Source: CAINVV01 sp037129695
GTDB lineage: Bacteria; Bacteroidota; Bacteroidia; Bacteroidales; Prolixibacteraceae
Assembly: GCA_037129695.1 (NCBI GenBank)
Contig: JBAXUL010000015.1
Location: 1 to 49,283, forward strand
Reading direction: 5' to 3'
Length of the DNA: 49,283 nucleotides
Positions within the stretch are counted from its first letter, which is position 1. The number at the start of each line of letters is the position of its first letter. Below the pieces are notes generated by a model, which worked only from the letters and a program-made list of their open reading frames with translations, made no database searches and was not told the DNA's origin. Made by a program: the position numbers and the translations under genes. Shown piece by piece: positions 24,256 to 36,600 of this stretch.

Positions 24256-25200
24256 ATGCTTCTACCCACTTTTTCCGACATCCAGGCTGCCCATCAGCTA
24301 ATCATACCGTACATCCACAGAACCCCGGTTCTGACCAGTCAGAGCATCAATCAACTGATGGGGTGTGAACTCTATTTCAAGTGTGAAAATTTCCAGAAAG
24401 TAGGAGCATTTAAATTCAGGGGAGCCACCAATGCCGTTTTTTCTCTAAGTGATGAAGAAGCAGCAGCAGGAGTTGGCACCCACTCCTCTGGCAACCATGC
24501 CGCCGCCCTTGCGCTTGCAGCCAGAATGCGTGGCATTCCATCTTACATAGTCATGCCGTCCAATGCTCCGCAAGTCAAGAAAATCGCGGTAGCAGGATAC
24601 GGTGGCAATATCACCTTTTGTGAACCCACCCTTCAAGCCAGAGAACAAACGCTGCAAACATTGACCGACCAACTCAGTTTGACCATCGTTCATCCATACA
24701 ACAATTTCAAGGTAATTTGCGGTCAGGGTACTGCGGCACTTGAACTGTTCGAAGAGGTGACGGAACTGGACATTGTGATGTGTCCGGTAGGAGGAGGCGG
24801 ATTGTTGTCGGGGACTGCCATTTCGGCCAGAGCACTTAACCCTTCCTGCAAGGTAATTGCAGCCGAACCCAAAGAAGCAGACGATGCTTACCGTTCTTTC
24901 AGAGACGGGTACATCCACCCCTCGGTTCAACCCAAGACCATCGCAGACGGACTCCTCACCTCCCTCGGGGAGCTCAATTTTGAAGTGATCCGGCAAAACG
25001 TGGATGAGATACTCACTGCGTCAGAAGCGTCGATCGTAGCTGCCATGCGGATGATCTGGGAAAGGATGAAGATTATCATCGAACCTTCCAGCGCAGTACC
25101 ATTGGCTGTGATCATGGAAAACAGGGAGAAATTTACAGAACAGAAGATTGGTATTATTCTGTCAGGCGGAAATGTAGAGCTGACCAAACTGCCATTTTAA
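24256..25200 (+). CDS. Serine racemase / threonine dehydratase-like PLP enzyme
   Basis: The 314-residue fold-type II PLP enzyme has the PLP lysine in VGAFKFRGATNA (Lys53), the substrate-binding loop THSSGNHAAALALAA, and the phosphate-binding GGGGLLSG. There is no ACT or ThrA_C regulatory domain, so it is the short form found in catabolic threonine dehydratases and serine racemases. The family deaminates L-Ser/L-Thr to pyruvate or 2-oxobutyrate, or racemises serine; which activity dominates cannot be decided here. It is followed by a convergent lipoprotein gene 21 bases away with no visible terminator. Confidence 0.88.
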   Translation: MLLPTFSDIQAAHQLIIPYIHRTPVLTSQSINQLMGCELYFKCENFQKVGAFKFRGATNAVFSLSDEEAAAGVGTHSSGNHAAALALAARMRGIPSYIVMPSNAPQVKKIAVAGYGGNITFCEPTLQAREQTLQTLTDQLSLTIVHPYNNFKVICGQGTAALELFEEVTELDIVMCPVGGGGLLSGTAISARALNPSCKVIAAEPKEADDAYRSFRDGYIHPSVQPKTIADGLLTSLGELNFEVIRQNVDEILTASEASIVAAMRMIWERMKIIIEPSSAVPLAVIMENREKFTEQKIGIILSGGNVELTKLPF

Positions 25201-25221
25201 GCACGATACAAAGGGTGCCAA

Positions 25222-26502
25222 CTAATTTTTGATACATCTGACTGACAATCCGTATTGCTTGCTGACAAAACTCCTGGTTACCGCTTTACTGCCATAATAC
25301 ATGTACCGGCAATAGGCCACTGTCGTATTAACGGAAGTAGAACTCCACCAGTATCCGTAATTCCCGCTATTTATGGATTCGCCACTTTCCATTCTGTATC
25401 CGCCTGGGAGGGCAGTAAACAGGGTTTCATTGGTGGCTCCTGTATTGGGAACTTTCCAATAATCAAGACTCTTTTCCTTCAACATACCACCGGCAGCCAA
25501 TTCTCCGCCAAGATGAGTAGTCAGTGTAGTCCAATCCACATCAGTGGGCACATGCCATCCTGTGGGACACAATTTCCCGGTAGAAACGGAATACCAGTTG
25601 TACAATGCGCCATTGGTCGCCTTATTGGCCAAAAAATCATTGTTGTACCAGCAATAACCGCTAGAGGTAAGATTGTTCCATTTGGTGTTATCTTCCTGCA
25701 ACTGTATGGAAGAACCATCATTTAAAAGGGTGGTTTTCAAGTTCTCAACCATCCATACCTGCGACCCAATCGCGACAAAATGGTAGTAATTCCCGTCATT
25801 ATCAAGTACAATGAGTCCTTTGAGTGTAAATGAGCGAGTATTGCCATAGGCTGTGCCGATGCTATTTGTTGCATATGCCCTCAGATAATAGACCGAATCG
25901 GGTAGGATCTTTGTGACTGAACTGTTGAAAATACCTGTACCGAGACTATCAGTGGTGAAATTATTGGCAATTGTCGGATTGATGCTGGTTCCCCAGCATA
26001 CACCGCGTGCCGAAACCGGCGACCCTCCATCGGAGGTCACATTGCCACCGCTGTTGATAATTTTATCCGTAACAGCTATTACAGCGGTTGTAGAAACCGT
26101 CGGGATTGTCGCCAGGGTAATAGCAGTCTGCAGATTACCATAGGATGTTCCAATGCTGCTCGTGGCATATGCTCTGAGATTATACGTCGTGCCCGCATTC
26201 AATTTGGCCACCGTACTGACGAATTTACCCGAACCTGCTCCATCGGTAGTGAGACTATCTTTAAAGGCGTTGGTCGGATTTTTGGTTAGACTCCAGCATA
26301 CTCCGCGCAATGTCACAGGTGAACCACCTTCATCAACGACTTCTCCTCCCGTAACGAGCGAACCGGCTGAAATTTTGGAGACGACCGCAGTAGTCACCGA
26401 AGGAGTGCTATCATTCCCCGGGGACTTACAGCCCGCCAGACAACAAAGTAACATCACAATCCATCCTATATTGAAATAACCCGACTTAGCCAATTTTATC
26501 AT
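25222..26502 (-). CDS. FISUMP-domain lipoprotein with two FN3-like repeats
   Basis: The 426-residue product has a lipoprotein signal with lipobox LAGC (Cys25). Two FN3-like repeats follow (about residues 35-130 and 131-226), each with the motif GGSPVxxRGVCW...NPT and ending in YxLRAYATxSIGTxYGN. The C-terminal half is a Fibrobacter succinogenes major paralogous (FISUMP) domain: IGSQVWMVENLKTT, ALYNWYSVSTGKLCPTGWHVP, LPGGYR, WWSST and YGLSVRCIKN. These proteins are typically surface lipoproteins of unknown function. It is the third gene in line after the giant adhesin and porP, with a 194-base gap before it, so cotranscription is possible but unproven. Confidence 0.9.
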   Translation of the reverse strand: MIKLAKSGYFNIGWIVMLLCCLAGCKSPGNDSTPSVTTAVVSKISAGSLVTGGEVVDEGGSPVTLRGVCWSLTKNPTNAFKDSLTTDGAGSGKFVSTVAKLNAGTTYNLRAYATSSIGTSYGNLQTAITLATIPTVSTTAVIAVTDKIINSGGNVTSDGGSPVSARGVCWGTSINPTIANNFTTDSLGTGIFNSSVTKILPDSVYYLRAYATNSIGTAYGNTRSFTLKGLIVLDNDGNYYHFVAIGSQVWMVENLKTTLLNDGSSIQLQEDNTKWNNLTSSGYCWYNNDFLANKATNGALYNWYSVSTGKLCPTGWHVPTDVDWTTLTTHLGGELAAGGMLKEKSLDYWKVPNTGATNETLFTALPGGYRMESGESINSGNYGYWWSSTSVNTTVAYCRYMYYGSKAVTRSFVSKQYGLSVRCIKN

Positions 26503-26513
26503 TATTGTTTATC

Positions 26514-26575
26514 CAATTGACAATTGAAAGTTGACACCAAAAAATGAACTGCCGACAACAAACAACTGACAATGA
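26514..26575. repeat. Degenerate intergenic repeat (CAATTGACAATTG / AACTGACAA type)
   Basis: The gap between porP and the FISUMP gene holds CAATTGACAATTGAAAGTTGACA and, 10 bases on, AACTGCCGACAACAAACAACTGACAA. Units of about 8-10 bases recur imperfectly. No hairpin or terminator is evident in the gap. Confidence 0.4.
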
Positions 26576-26696
26576 TAGGAATTATTTATGGTAAAAATCA
26601 AATCATGGATTCCATAGGATGACCATTCATCCAATGTCAAAAATTGATATATATACTTCTTCTTTACTTATTATCAGGCAAAAACCAGATACAAGT

Positions 26697-27653
26697 TTAA
26701 AAATATCTGGGTGTAAACCTGCAATACCTTCTTTTTTTGTATGGAAAATCATAGCTGACCATAAATTCGTGTGTACCGGCATTGTACTGCATTGGTTGGA
26801 AGGTGGTCAGATCATATGCATATCCAATCTTTAAACTCTTGTTAACAAAAGCCTGGAAAAGAAGTCCGTACGAATTTTGAAACCGATAAGTCGCGCCCAC
26901 CCAAACCCTGTCAAAAAACAACAGATTGGCCGATAAGTCGACCACAGTGGGGGTCTCCTGACTCCATCTGGCCAGAACGGTAGGTTTAAATTTGACATTA
27001 TCCGCTACATCCAGTACAACCCCTCCCATTCCGTAAAAATTACGGACCTCCATATATAACTCTGCTCCACTCTCAGAGTTGATTTTATTGGTAAAGATCT
27101 TGGGGCATGAAATTCCAACGAAAAAATTATCTGCATGCCACATCACACCGACTCCGAAGTTGGGAAGGTATTTCTTGTTGATATCGAAAGCAGATACCGG
27201 ATCATTGGGGTCATGAACACCCAACTCGGTTAGTAGCGCTTCATACCTGTTGAATCCGCCCTTGATCCCGAACGAAACGTATTGATCGTTATCGATCAGG
27301 ATGCGGAAGGAATAGTCGGCATAGACACCTACCTGTTTGACAGGACCTGCCTTGTCGTTGATCAATGAAAAGCCTACCCCGATATTGTACTTTCGCATGG
27401 GCCCGTTCACCGTAATCGTGCTGGTGACAGGTGCTCCGTCAAAGCCAACCCACTGAATCCTCGAGAGTGCCGTAGCATTGACATAACCTGACATCCCCGC
27501 ATAAGCAGGCTGAATCGTAAGCAAGTTATTCATGTACTGGCTGAATACAGGATCCTGCTGGGCATGCAAATCCGGGCAGGCGAAAACCAACATCAACATG
27601 AAGCCTGGCAGCAACCGGGATAACCCTCTGAATATTTTTTCTTTTTGTTTCAA
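26697..27653 (-). CDS. PorP/SprF family type IX secretion outer-membrane protein
   Basis: The 318-residue product has a signal peptide (about 1-32, ending in HAQ) and the family opening QQDPVFSQYMNNLLTIQPAYAG. Alternating beta-strand segments follow, as in an outer-membrane barrel (VGVYADYSFRI, SFGIKGGFNRY, WVGATYRFQN). Members of this family accompany T9SS type B substrates; SprF is needed for export of SprB in Flavobacterium johnsoniae. The only possible start that keeps the signal peptide is TTG 27653, because an in-frame TAA precedes it. The gene follows the giant substrate by 33 bases on the same strand, so the pair is almost certainly an operon. Confidence 0.92.
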   Translation of the reverse strand: MKQKEKIFRGLSRLLPGFMLMLVFACPDLHAQQDPVFSQYMNNLLTIQPAYAGMSGYVNATALSRIQWVGFDGAPVTSTITVNGPMRKYNIGVGFSLINDKAGPVKQVGVYADYSFRILIDNDQYVSFGIKGGFNRYEALLTELGVHDPNDPVSAFDINKKYLPNFGVGVMWHADNFFVGISCPKIFTNKINSESGAELYMEVRNFYGMGGVVLDVADNVKFKPTVLARWSQETPTVVDLSANLLFFDRVWVGATYRFQNSYGLLFQAFVNKSLKIGYAYDLTTFQPMQYNAGTHEFMVSYDFPYKKRRYCRFTPRYF

Positions 27654-27686
27654 AACCGGATATTTTTAAGCACTAAAAGATGCCGA

Positions 27687-30600
27687 TTAATAATAGACAT
27701 AAACAAATCCTTTCATCAGTTGTCCACTGTTCCCTCCCAGTTTTAGGAGATAGTAATAGACTCCGGGTGCGACGAGTTTATTCTTGGAGAAATTAGACTC
27801 CGAGTATCGTCCGTTCCAGGCATTTTCTGGTAAGTTATAATCTTTATTCTGATAGACTAGTTGTCCGGATCGTGTAAATACCGATAACTGTGTACCCGGG
27901 AACTGATCCAGCCCATCAATCACAAATGTATCATTTACCCCGTCACCATTTGGCGAAATCAATTGTGGTATGGTAGGAATCTCCTTGATCATGACGTACT
28001 GTCTGCAAGTGTCAGTAAGACCCATCTGGTCGGTTACCGTCCAGACAACTTCAGTTAATCCGGTCCGGAACTTGACAGGAGCATCGTTGGCAATTGTATC
28101 CACTGCACAATTATCCGTTGCGAATGGTTTGCCAAGATCCACCACATACTTGTTAGGTGTTCCGTCTGTTGATTTTATGAACTGAACCGTCATATCGATG
28201 TTTTTCGGACAGATAATACTTGGAGGTATCGTGTCCTGCACCTCAATGTATACACTATCTCTGTGAATACATCCCATTTCGTTGGTCAAAGACACCCGAT
28301 GCCACAAAGCAGTCAGCCTCACAGCTTCGCGCGTTGTCTGAACCGGGATCGTAGACCATAAATACTTGAATGAGTTCAGGATTTTTATGTCGCCACTACC
28401 GTTGATACTGTCCACTCTGGCGCTTCCGTTGGCATCACTCATGCACTGGATATTCTTGGAAGCGAAGTATAGTTTCAGCGGAGCAGGCTCTTTCACCTCG
28501 GCAGAAACTGCAGAAGAGCAGCCCACGGCATCTGTGATAACAACAGTGTATACACCCGCACGGAGGTTGATAGCCGTTTGTGTGGTCTGCACCGGCCTGG
28601 TACTCCAGAGATAAGTGAACGGCGCAGTACCAAGGGTTACCTTTGCTGTAATTGTTCCTGTTGAATCGCCGGCGCATTTCAATGTGGCAGAAACCGTCAT
28701 GTCAGCGTGCAATAAATCGGGCTGAACAACGGATACAGGCTGAATATCCCAGCATTTTCCGCTGGCCGTGGCACCTTTGATGTAATAAATTCCTGCCCCG
28801 ACCGCATTTGGAGTCGGAACCGCCGTTGTTGCCTTGGCATCCGTCCAGTAGGTGAATTTCAGACCTGCTGTCGAACCAGCGGTAACGGCAGGCAGGGTTA
28901 TGTCGCCATTGGTGGCCGTACACGAAGTCAATGCCACTGTATTGGTGACAACCAACGGATTGGTAACAACCTCGATATCAAATGAACTGTTTATGTTACA
29001 ACCCACCCCTGTATAACTGTAGAATATCGGATGTATTCCAATTTTGGCCACAGCCGGATCGAAGTAATATACCCCAGTGGTACCCTGACTTATCCCGTTT
29101 CCTGTAAATACCACACCGGCAGGACTGGCAGAAAGCGCCACTTTTGAGTCATTTTCACAGAATGGACCATAAGAACCGCTCATGGTAACACCGGTTACCT
29201 GGATATTTGCCTGGGCAGTCGTTGAACAGGTCGATAAAACATCTGTTACCACCAATTGATACATACCGGCATTGATGGTTTTGATTCCTGTAATTACCGG
29301 CGGATCCTTTAAAGTTGAAGTAAATCCGTTTGGTCCGGTCCACAGATAGGTGTATTGTCCGGGATTCCCGGTAGGTTCACCTGTAAGCGTCAGATTGGTT
29401 CCTTCGCACAACGGAGAAGAGGCCGGATTGGCGGTGATGACAGCAGCCGGAATACTCAAGGTCACATTCACGGAAACCGGCAATGAGGCGCAATTATTGT
29501 TGTCATAGACCTTCAGGGTATAAGTTCCCAGAAGCTGATCAGGAGTACTCTTATCAATGGTAGGAGATTGCATATTGGAGGTAAAGCCATTCGGCCCAGT
29601 CCATTCATATTTGCTCATTCCATTGGGTTCCCCTATCAGACGAAGTTTGGAACCTGAGCAGATTGGCACGAAAGATGGCTTCGCCACGAGAAGGGCTACC
29701 GACACAGTTACATTGGCAGCACATCCATTGATATCAGTCACCGTTAGCGTATAGTCAGATTGAGTGGCCGGTGCATTGATATTCAGATTCTGCAGACTAC
29801 TTTGCGCGGAGGTAATACCTGGTCCCGACCATAAATAGGAGACCATCAGATCTGGTCCGGCATTCAATTGCAAAGTACCATTCGGGCAAACCGGTGAGTT
29901 GGTCAAGGCAAATACATCCGGTAGAGGATTGATTTTCACGTCAACCACACTCGGAGGGGTAGAAATACCGCTTGGATCAGTTGTTACCAGGGTATAAGTT
30001 CCGGCATTTGCAGCAGTAACATTGTCGATGAATGGATTTTGAAGCAACGAAGTGAAACCGTTTGGTCCGGTCCAGGAATAGGTTTTCATCCCGGAAGGCT
30101 GTCCAATCAGATTCAGTGTTCCACCCATACAAACCGGTTGGTATCCGGCATTACCCGTATTCACGATGACGGTTACTGATGTAGATGAAGTGCAACCTGT
30201 TGATTTCGAGGTTACTGTCAGCTTATAAGTTCCACCGTCGAGTGAGGTGATATTCTTGATGGATACACTCGAAGTCGTATAGGTAACACCGGCAGGAGAA
30301 GTCCACAGATAGCTGTAATCCGTTGGAGTGATCAGATCGTTCGTCTTGCCACTCAGGAACAAGGTACCTCCCAGCGAAACCGGACTGTTCGACATGGCAG
30401 AAGCGGTAAAGCTTGGACTAATTGTTAGCTTCACTTCAGTTCGGCCGATACTCGCGCAGCTGCCTGAAATTGCCTCGGCCCAATAGGACTTTGTTCCTAT
30501 TTGGTTCCATGTGAGCGGATTGGTAGTGACGTTTATTGGTATAGTTGCGGTTTCCGTTGCATACCACAATGTTGTCACACCGGCAGGTGGTGTACTTACT

Positions 30601-33600
30601 GTTGCTGTAAGAACCGGTGGCTGTGCACCGCTAACACAAGCAGTAGCGTTGATTCCAACCGGTTTGGCAGGTGCCTGCGTAATGGTTAAAATCACAGGTG
30701 TTCTGACCGAACTACGACAATCGGAAATTTTATCAACGGTCTCAGCATAATAGGTAACAGATCCGTAAGTACTCAATACCGGAGGATAAGCTGTGACATC
30801 CAGCGCAACTCCACCTACGGCGGTATTGTACCATGCCAGATCGTAGCTGCTATTCTGAGTCGCAATATAATCCCTTGCATCCAAAATTTGATTCAGTTTC
30901 TCACACTCCGTGGAGATTTTATTGTTCAGGACAGGTGCAGCGGGAGCAGGACTGATGGCCAAAGTAATCGGAGTCCGGTTCACACTTTTACAAGTCCCAA
31001 TGGTTGCCTCTGCCCAGTAAGTCTTAGGCGAATTCGCAATAGATGTCAAAGTTGGCCTTATAACAGGAGTAGTACTGGTTTGAGTATCATACCAACTAAT
31101 GATCGCACCTGCAGAAGAGGTGGCCACTGCCGTTAATATGGGTACAATCGCCGTGCTGCAATCTGTGATATTATTACCTACCGGATTGGTTGGAGTTTCG
31201 TGAATGGTCAGTATGACAGGTGTGCGTTTCAAACTCCTGCATCCACTGGCATATACAGATTCAGCGTAATAGGTGAACGAACCTACCTGATTCAATACCG
31301 GAGGAGTACTTATGGGTGCTCCACCCGCTGCATCGAGGTACCAGTCGATCACTGCATTTGCCGGAACAGTAATCATATCCCTTGCATCCAGATAGATAAG
31401 TGGCGATTCTGCACATTTGACAGATAAAACACTGTTTCTGGCCGGAGCAAGTGGAAGTGCGCTCAGCGTCAGGGTGACAGGTGTTCTGTTAGCGCTCTTG
31501 CAGGTCCCGTTGATCGCCTCCGCATAATAAGTTTTGGGAGACTGGGCAGGTGTATTCAAAATAGGCAAACCACTTATCGGATTACCACCGGTTAATGTAG
31601 AATACCAAACGATCGTTGCTCCGGCACTGGTAGTAGCTTTGGCAGTCAATGTTTGAACCGGAGATGTTGCACATTCTGAAATATCCCCTCCGCTCACCGG
31701 ATCAGCAGGTGCTGCAGTAATTGTCAGCACTACCGGAACAGATCTTGCAGGACTGATACAATAACCCACATTGCTGTTGACGAATGCGGATACTCCCTCT
31801 GCATAGTAGGTAACTGTCCCGGGAGCACTTAACTCAGGACTGCTCACAGGCGAACCACCGGCTTGAGAGGTATACCAATTAATCGTTGCACTCGCCGCTG
31901 AAGTAGCTGTGGCCAATAATGGAATTTCAGTAGAACCCTCACAAACAGTTTTGCTCGTAAAACCAACTACAGGTATTCCGGGTGCCGGAACGATCCACAA
32001 ACTTACTTTCGTTCTGTGGGCACTCAAGCAAGTTCCATTTGATGCTTCAGCATAATAATCAATAGCAGCAGGAGTTGCAACACTTACAGATGGTTGTCCT
32101 GAGATTGCACTGCCGCCTGTCGATGTTTTGTACCATTTAATGGTTGCACCATCAGGTGATGTAGCAGTTGCCGTCAAAGTCTGTCCGGATCCTGTTGCGC
32201 AAACATAATCTTCAGATTTAGAAGTAACCGGATCTGCAGGAGAGGCATTAATCGTTACTAAAACGGGAATGCGCGTTAAACTTTGACATCCGGCAGAATT
32301 GATACTTCCGGCATAGTAGGTAGTGGTTCCTACTGGCAAACCACTGAATTTCGGAACTGCACCTGCCGGTAACGGAGTAACATCACCTGAATTACTAAAC
32401 CATTCTACCTGACTGACACTTGTCACTCTGCTGCTGAAATCACCGGTAGAAACCTCTGGAGCACTGGAACACAGCACCAATGGAGGTGTAACCAGTTTTG
32501 GAGCAGCAGGAGCGGCATTGATCATTAAGGAGGCAGAAGGTCTTGGACCTGGACTTACGCAGGTACCTTTGACAGCCTCTGCATAGTAGATTACAGGCGT
32601 GGTTGTAGTTTTGCTTAATGTTGGTGTAACGGCTGAACCACCCGTTAATGAGGTATACCAATTGATTGTTGCACCGGCTGTTGTTGTTGTTGCGGTGGCA
32701 GTAAGTGGCGTGATCGGGCTTGTTTCACATCCTTCCATTATAGCATTGTCAATGATAGGTTTTTCCGGGGTCTCATTGATAGTCAGTTTCACTTCTGTCC
32801 TTGTCAGGCTATAACATCCGGAAGCAGATTTTGATGCAGCAAAATAGGATACAGTACCTACCTTATCCAATGTAGGATTACTGATCGCCGAACCTCCTGT
32901 TGCAGATGTATACCATTCTATCGTTGGAGAGGAGGATGTTACTTTAGTTCTCGCATCGATAGGTGTGATGGTTGTTGCCTCTGCACATTTTTCGATATTT
33001 CCGGAACTCACCGGTGCCGGAGGAGCAGGACTGATTGTCAGAATTACTGCTGTTCGGTCCACACTTCTGCAGTTTCCGTTGAAGGATTCGGCATAATAGG
33101 TAGCTGTACCAGGTGCGTTCAATGTTGGACTCGGGATGGCAACTCCGCCTGTAGCAGACAGGTACCAAACGATTGTCGAACCTGTTGGAGCCGTAACTGT
33201 AGCTGTAAGGGTTTGCATTGGAGATTTCTCGCATTCGATCACATCACCTGTAGAAACAGGCTTAACCGGAGTGGCATTGATGGTCAATACGACAGGAGCA
33301 GACCGTGTCAGGCTGGCACAGGAGCCAAGTCGGGATTCAGCATAGAAGGTAGCGGTCCCAACAGTGTTCAAGGTTGGGGTGACAGAAGTTCCTCCCGTAG
33401 GAGTAGTGTACCACAAAGATCCGGCAGGCGAAGCCAGCGCAGTCAAAGTCTGAATCGGACTCGTAGCGCACTCAGTAATATTCCCTAAACTTACCGGTGG
33501 TGCAGGAGCAGGATTGATGGTCAGGGTAACAGGACCCGATCTGGTCAAACTTGTACAAAAACCATTGTCAGTTTCAGCATAATAAGTTGCAGTACCAACG

Positions 33601-36600
33601 GCGTTAAGGGTTGGAGATACAGGTAATCCTCCTGATGCAGCAACATACCATTTGATCGTAGAACCGGTAGGTACAGTTGCCGTGGCGGTCAAAGTCTGAA
33701 GCGGGCTCTTTTCACATTCAACAATATTGGGATTAACCACCGGAGGAGCCGGGTGAATGACGATACTCAAGGTGACAGGTGTTCTGCTCAGACTTGCACA
33801 GGTTGTCAGCGCGATAAACGATTCCGCATAATATGTTTTGGTTCCAAGTGCGCTCAAGGTTGGTAAAGCAGGTAGAACTACCTGATTACCTCCGGAAGGA
33901 GCGTCCCACCATCTTACGGTTGCTCCCGCAGGAGCCGTTGCAGTCGCGGTAAGGGTTTGTATGGGCGAATTGATACATTGCGTGATATCTCCACCACTTA
34001 CAGGTGCTACAGGTGCTGGATTGATGGTCAGCGTGACCGGTGTGCGCGGAGCATTGCTGGTACAAACTCCATTATCGGCCTCTGCATAGAACGTTTTGCT
34101 GCCAATCGAACTTATGGTTGGACTTACAGGCAGTCCTCCTGTCGCATTCAGATACCATTTGTAAACAACACCGGCAGGAGGCGCTATCAACGTCGAAGCT
34201 GAAAGTGCGGTAATCGGATTCGTTTCACAAATTTCAAGGTCTGCGGAAACATCCACACCCTTAACTGGCGCATTTGGATAAGTTGCAAGCGTCACGGTAA
34301 CGGCAGTTCTTGTCAAACTTGGACATAAGGTTGTATTGTCCTGACTTTCACAATAATAAGTCACACTGCCAACAGTGCTGAGTTCAGGTAGGGCTACTAT
34401 ATTCCCTCCTGTTGGAGCATCGTACCAAACTTTATGAGCAGTTCCGGCAACAGTCGTCACACTGTTCGCATTGAGAGCCGGTACCCGTGGGGCAGTAACG
34501 ATACAATCACTAAGATATCCAACACTTACAGGTGGTGCCGGTGCAGGCTGAATGGTTACAGTTACAGTATTGGAAGCGTCACTTGAACATCCTGTTGCAG
34601 GATCAGTAATTACTACATGATAAGCGCCCGAAACTGTTACCTGGTTAATCTGCGTTGTTGAACCGCCCGGGGTCCACAAATAATTGTATCCGACAGGTGC
34701 CCCAATCAAAGGAACAGTAATTCCTTCACAAACAGTATTTACACCTCCTGCAGCACTAATTGATGGCGTGGCAGGTTTTGCATTCAGAACAACTGCCTTG
34801 GTGGCAACTGGTCCGGTTCCGCATGCATTTGAAGCGGATACTGTGACATTCCCGCTTGAAGCGTTGGATGCAAAGGTTACCGTTACACTATTTGAATAAG
34901 GTGGGGCTGATGTAATGGTCGCTCCGGTAGGAAGTGTCCACGAATAGGAAGTAGCTCCCGCAACAGGTGCAACGGTAAAGACAACACCGGTTGAGCCCTG
35001 GCAAATTTGCGCCGGCCCTGCGATACTTCCGGGATTGGCGGGTATGTCGTTGATTGTCAACGCAAGATTGGAAACAGGGCCGTTTCCACAACTGTTAGTT
35101 CCAAAAACGGATATGTTTGCCGGAACCGCTGCCCCGTTGAATATGACCTGAATATTGTTGCTATTGCTTCCGGAAACAATCGTTGTTCCTGAAGGGAGAG
35201 TCCATGTATAGGTAGTTGCGTTAGGGATAGCAACGACAGAATAGGTAGCAGGCACACCTTTGCATATCGTAGCCGGTCCTGAAATTACCCCCGGATTTCC
35301 CGGAAGTGCATCTACCTGAATCGTTTTTGTGCTTGTTACTGTGCCGGTACATGGGGCAATTGCACTCACTGTCAGTGTCAATGTAACTGAGTACACACCA
35401 ATGGCTGCTGCCGGCTGATAGGTTGGAGTCAACGTATTGGCATTGAACAAGGCTCCTGCACCTGCCAAAGTCCAGACAGGATTATGGCCATTGGGCATAG
35501 TTGCTCCGGTTACCAAAACGGAGGCAGGGAAACATACAGTCTGATTTGGACCTGCATTGGCCGCCGGAGCAGCCTGAATGGTCAGCTTCATTACATCCTG
35601 AACACTACCCAGGCATGGGGCCAGATTGGATGCGTTTAAAGTAAGATTAACTGTACCATTGGTTTTATCCAGCGCACTAGGCGTATATTTGGTTGTGAGG
35701 GTATGAGGATTATCAAAAGTTCCCGTACCCGAAGTTGTCCAGATATAATCGAAATTGTTGCTGACGCTGGCTCCGGAAATCGTATAATCATCTCCTTCAC
35801 AAATGGTGGCGTCAACACCTGCATTAGCTGAAGCAATGGTAGTTATAACCGTTGTGACAGATCCAGGCAGACTTTGGCATCCAATGGCATCTCTGACGAC
35901 AACAGAGTAGGTCCCTGCAGCGGATACTGAGATAGATTGTGTAATTGCCCCGGTAGACCACAAATATGTATAACCTGCAGGTGCTGATAGGGTCGCACTG
36001 CCTCCGGAACAAATTGAAACAGGACCGGCTGGAGTAATTACAGGTGTCACTGGAATTGGATTAACAGTGACCGTAATGGTATAGGGGTCTCCTATACAAG
36101 TTCCTGAAATTGAGGTTGGAGTAATAATGTAGGCTACAGTTCCGGGATTGGCACTGCTGAGATTGGTCAAAACCTGATTGATCGTGCCGCCGGATCCGCC
36201 TGTGGCTCCGGTAATGGCACCGGTAATGGCACCGATAGTCCATGTATACGTACTTGGCAACGATGCTGCAAGGATAATATTTGGACTGGCTCCGCTGCAT
36301 ATATTTACTGTTGATGAGTTAATAACAAGCGGTTTCGGTGTAACTGTCACCCTGATGGGATACGGTGCACCAGCACAGAATCCTGCTGTTGCCGTAGGAG
36401 TTACAATATAATCCACAGAGCCGGAAGCTGAATTGCTTGGATTGGATAATACCTGGTTAATGGTTGATCCTGAACCCGGAAGGGCACCGGTTATACCTCC
36501 AAGAATTGTTCCAACGGTCCAACTATAGGTACTTGAGAATGAAGAGACAAGAGTGATGTTGGGGCTCGATCCGCTGCAAATAACCGCAGTTGCCGATGTT

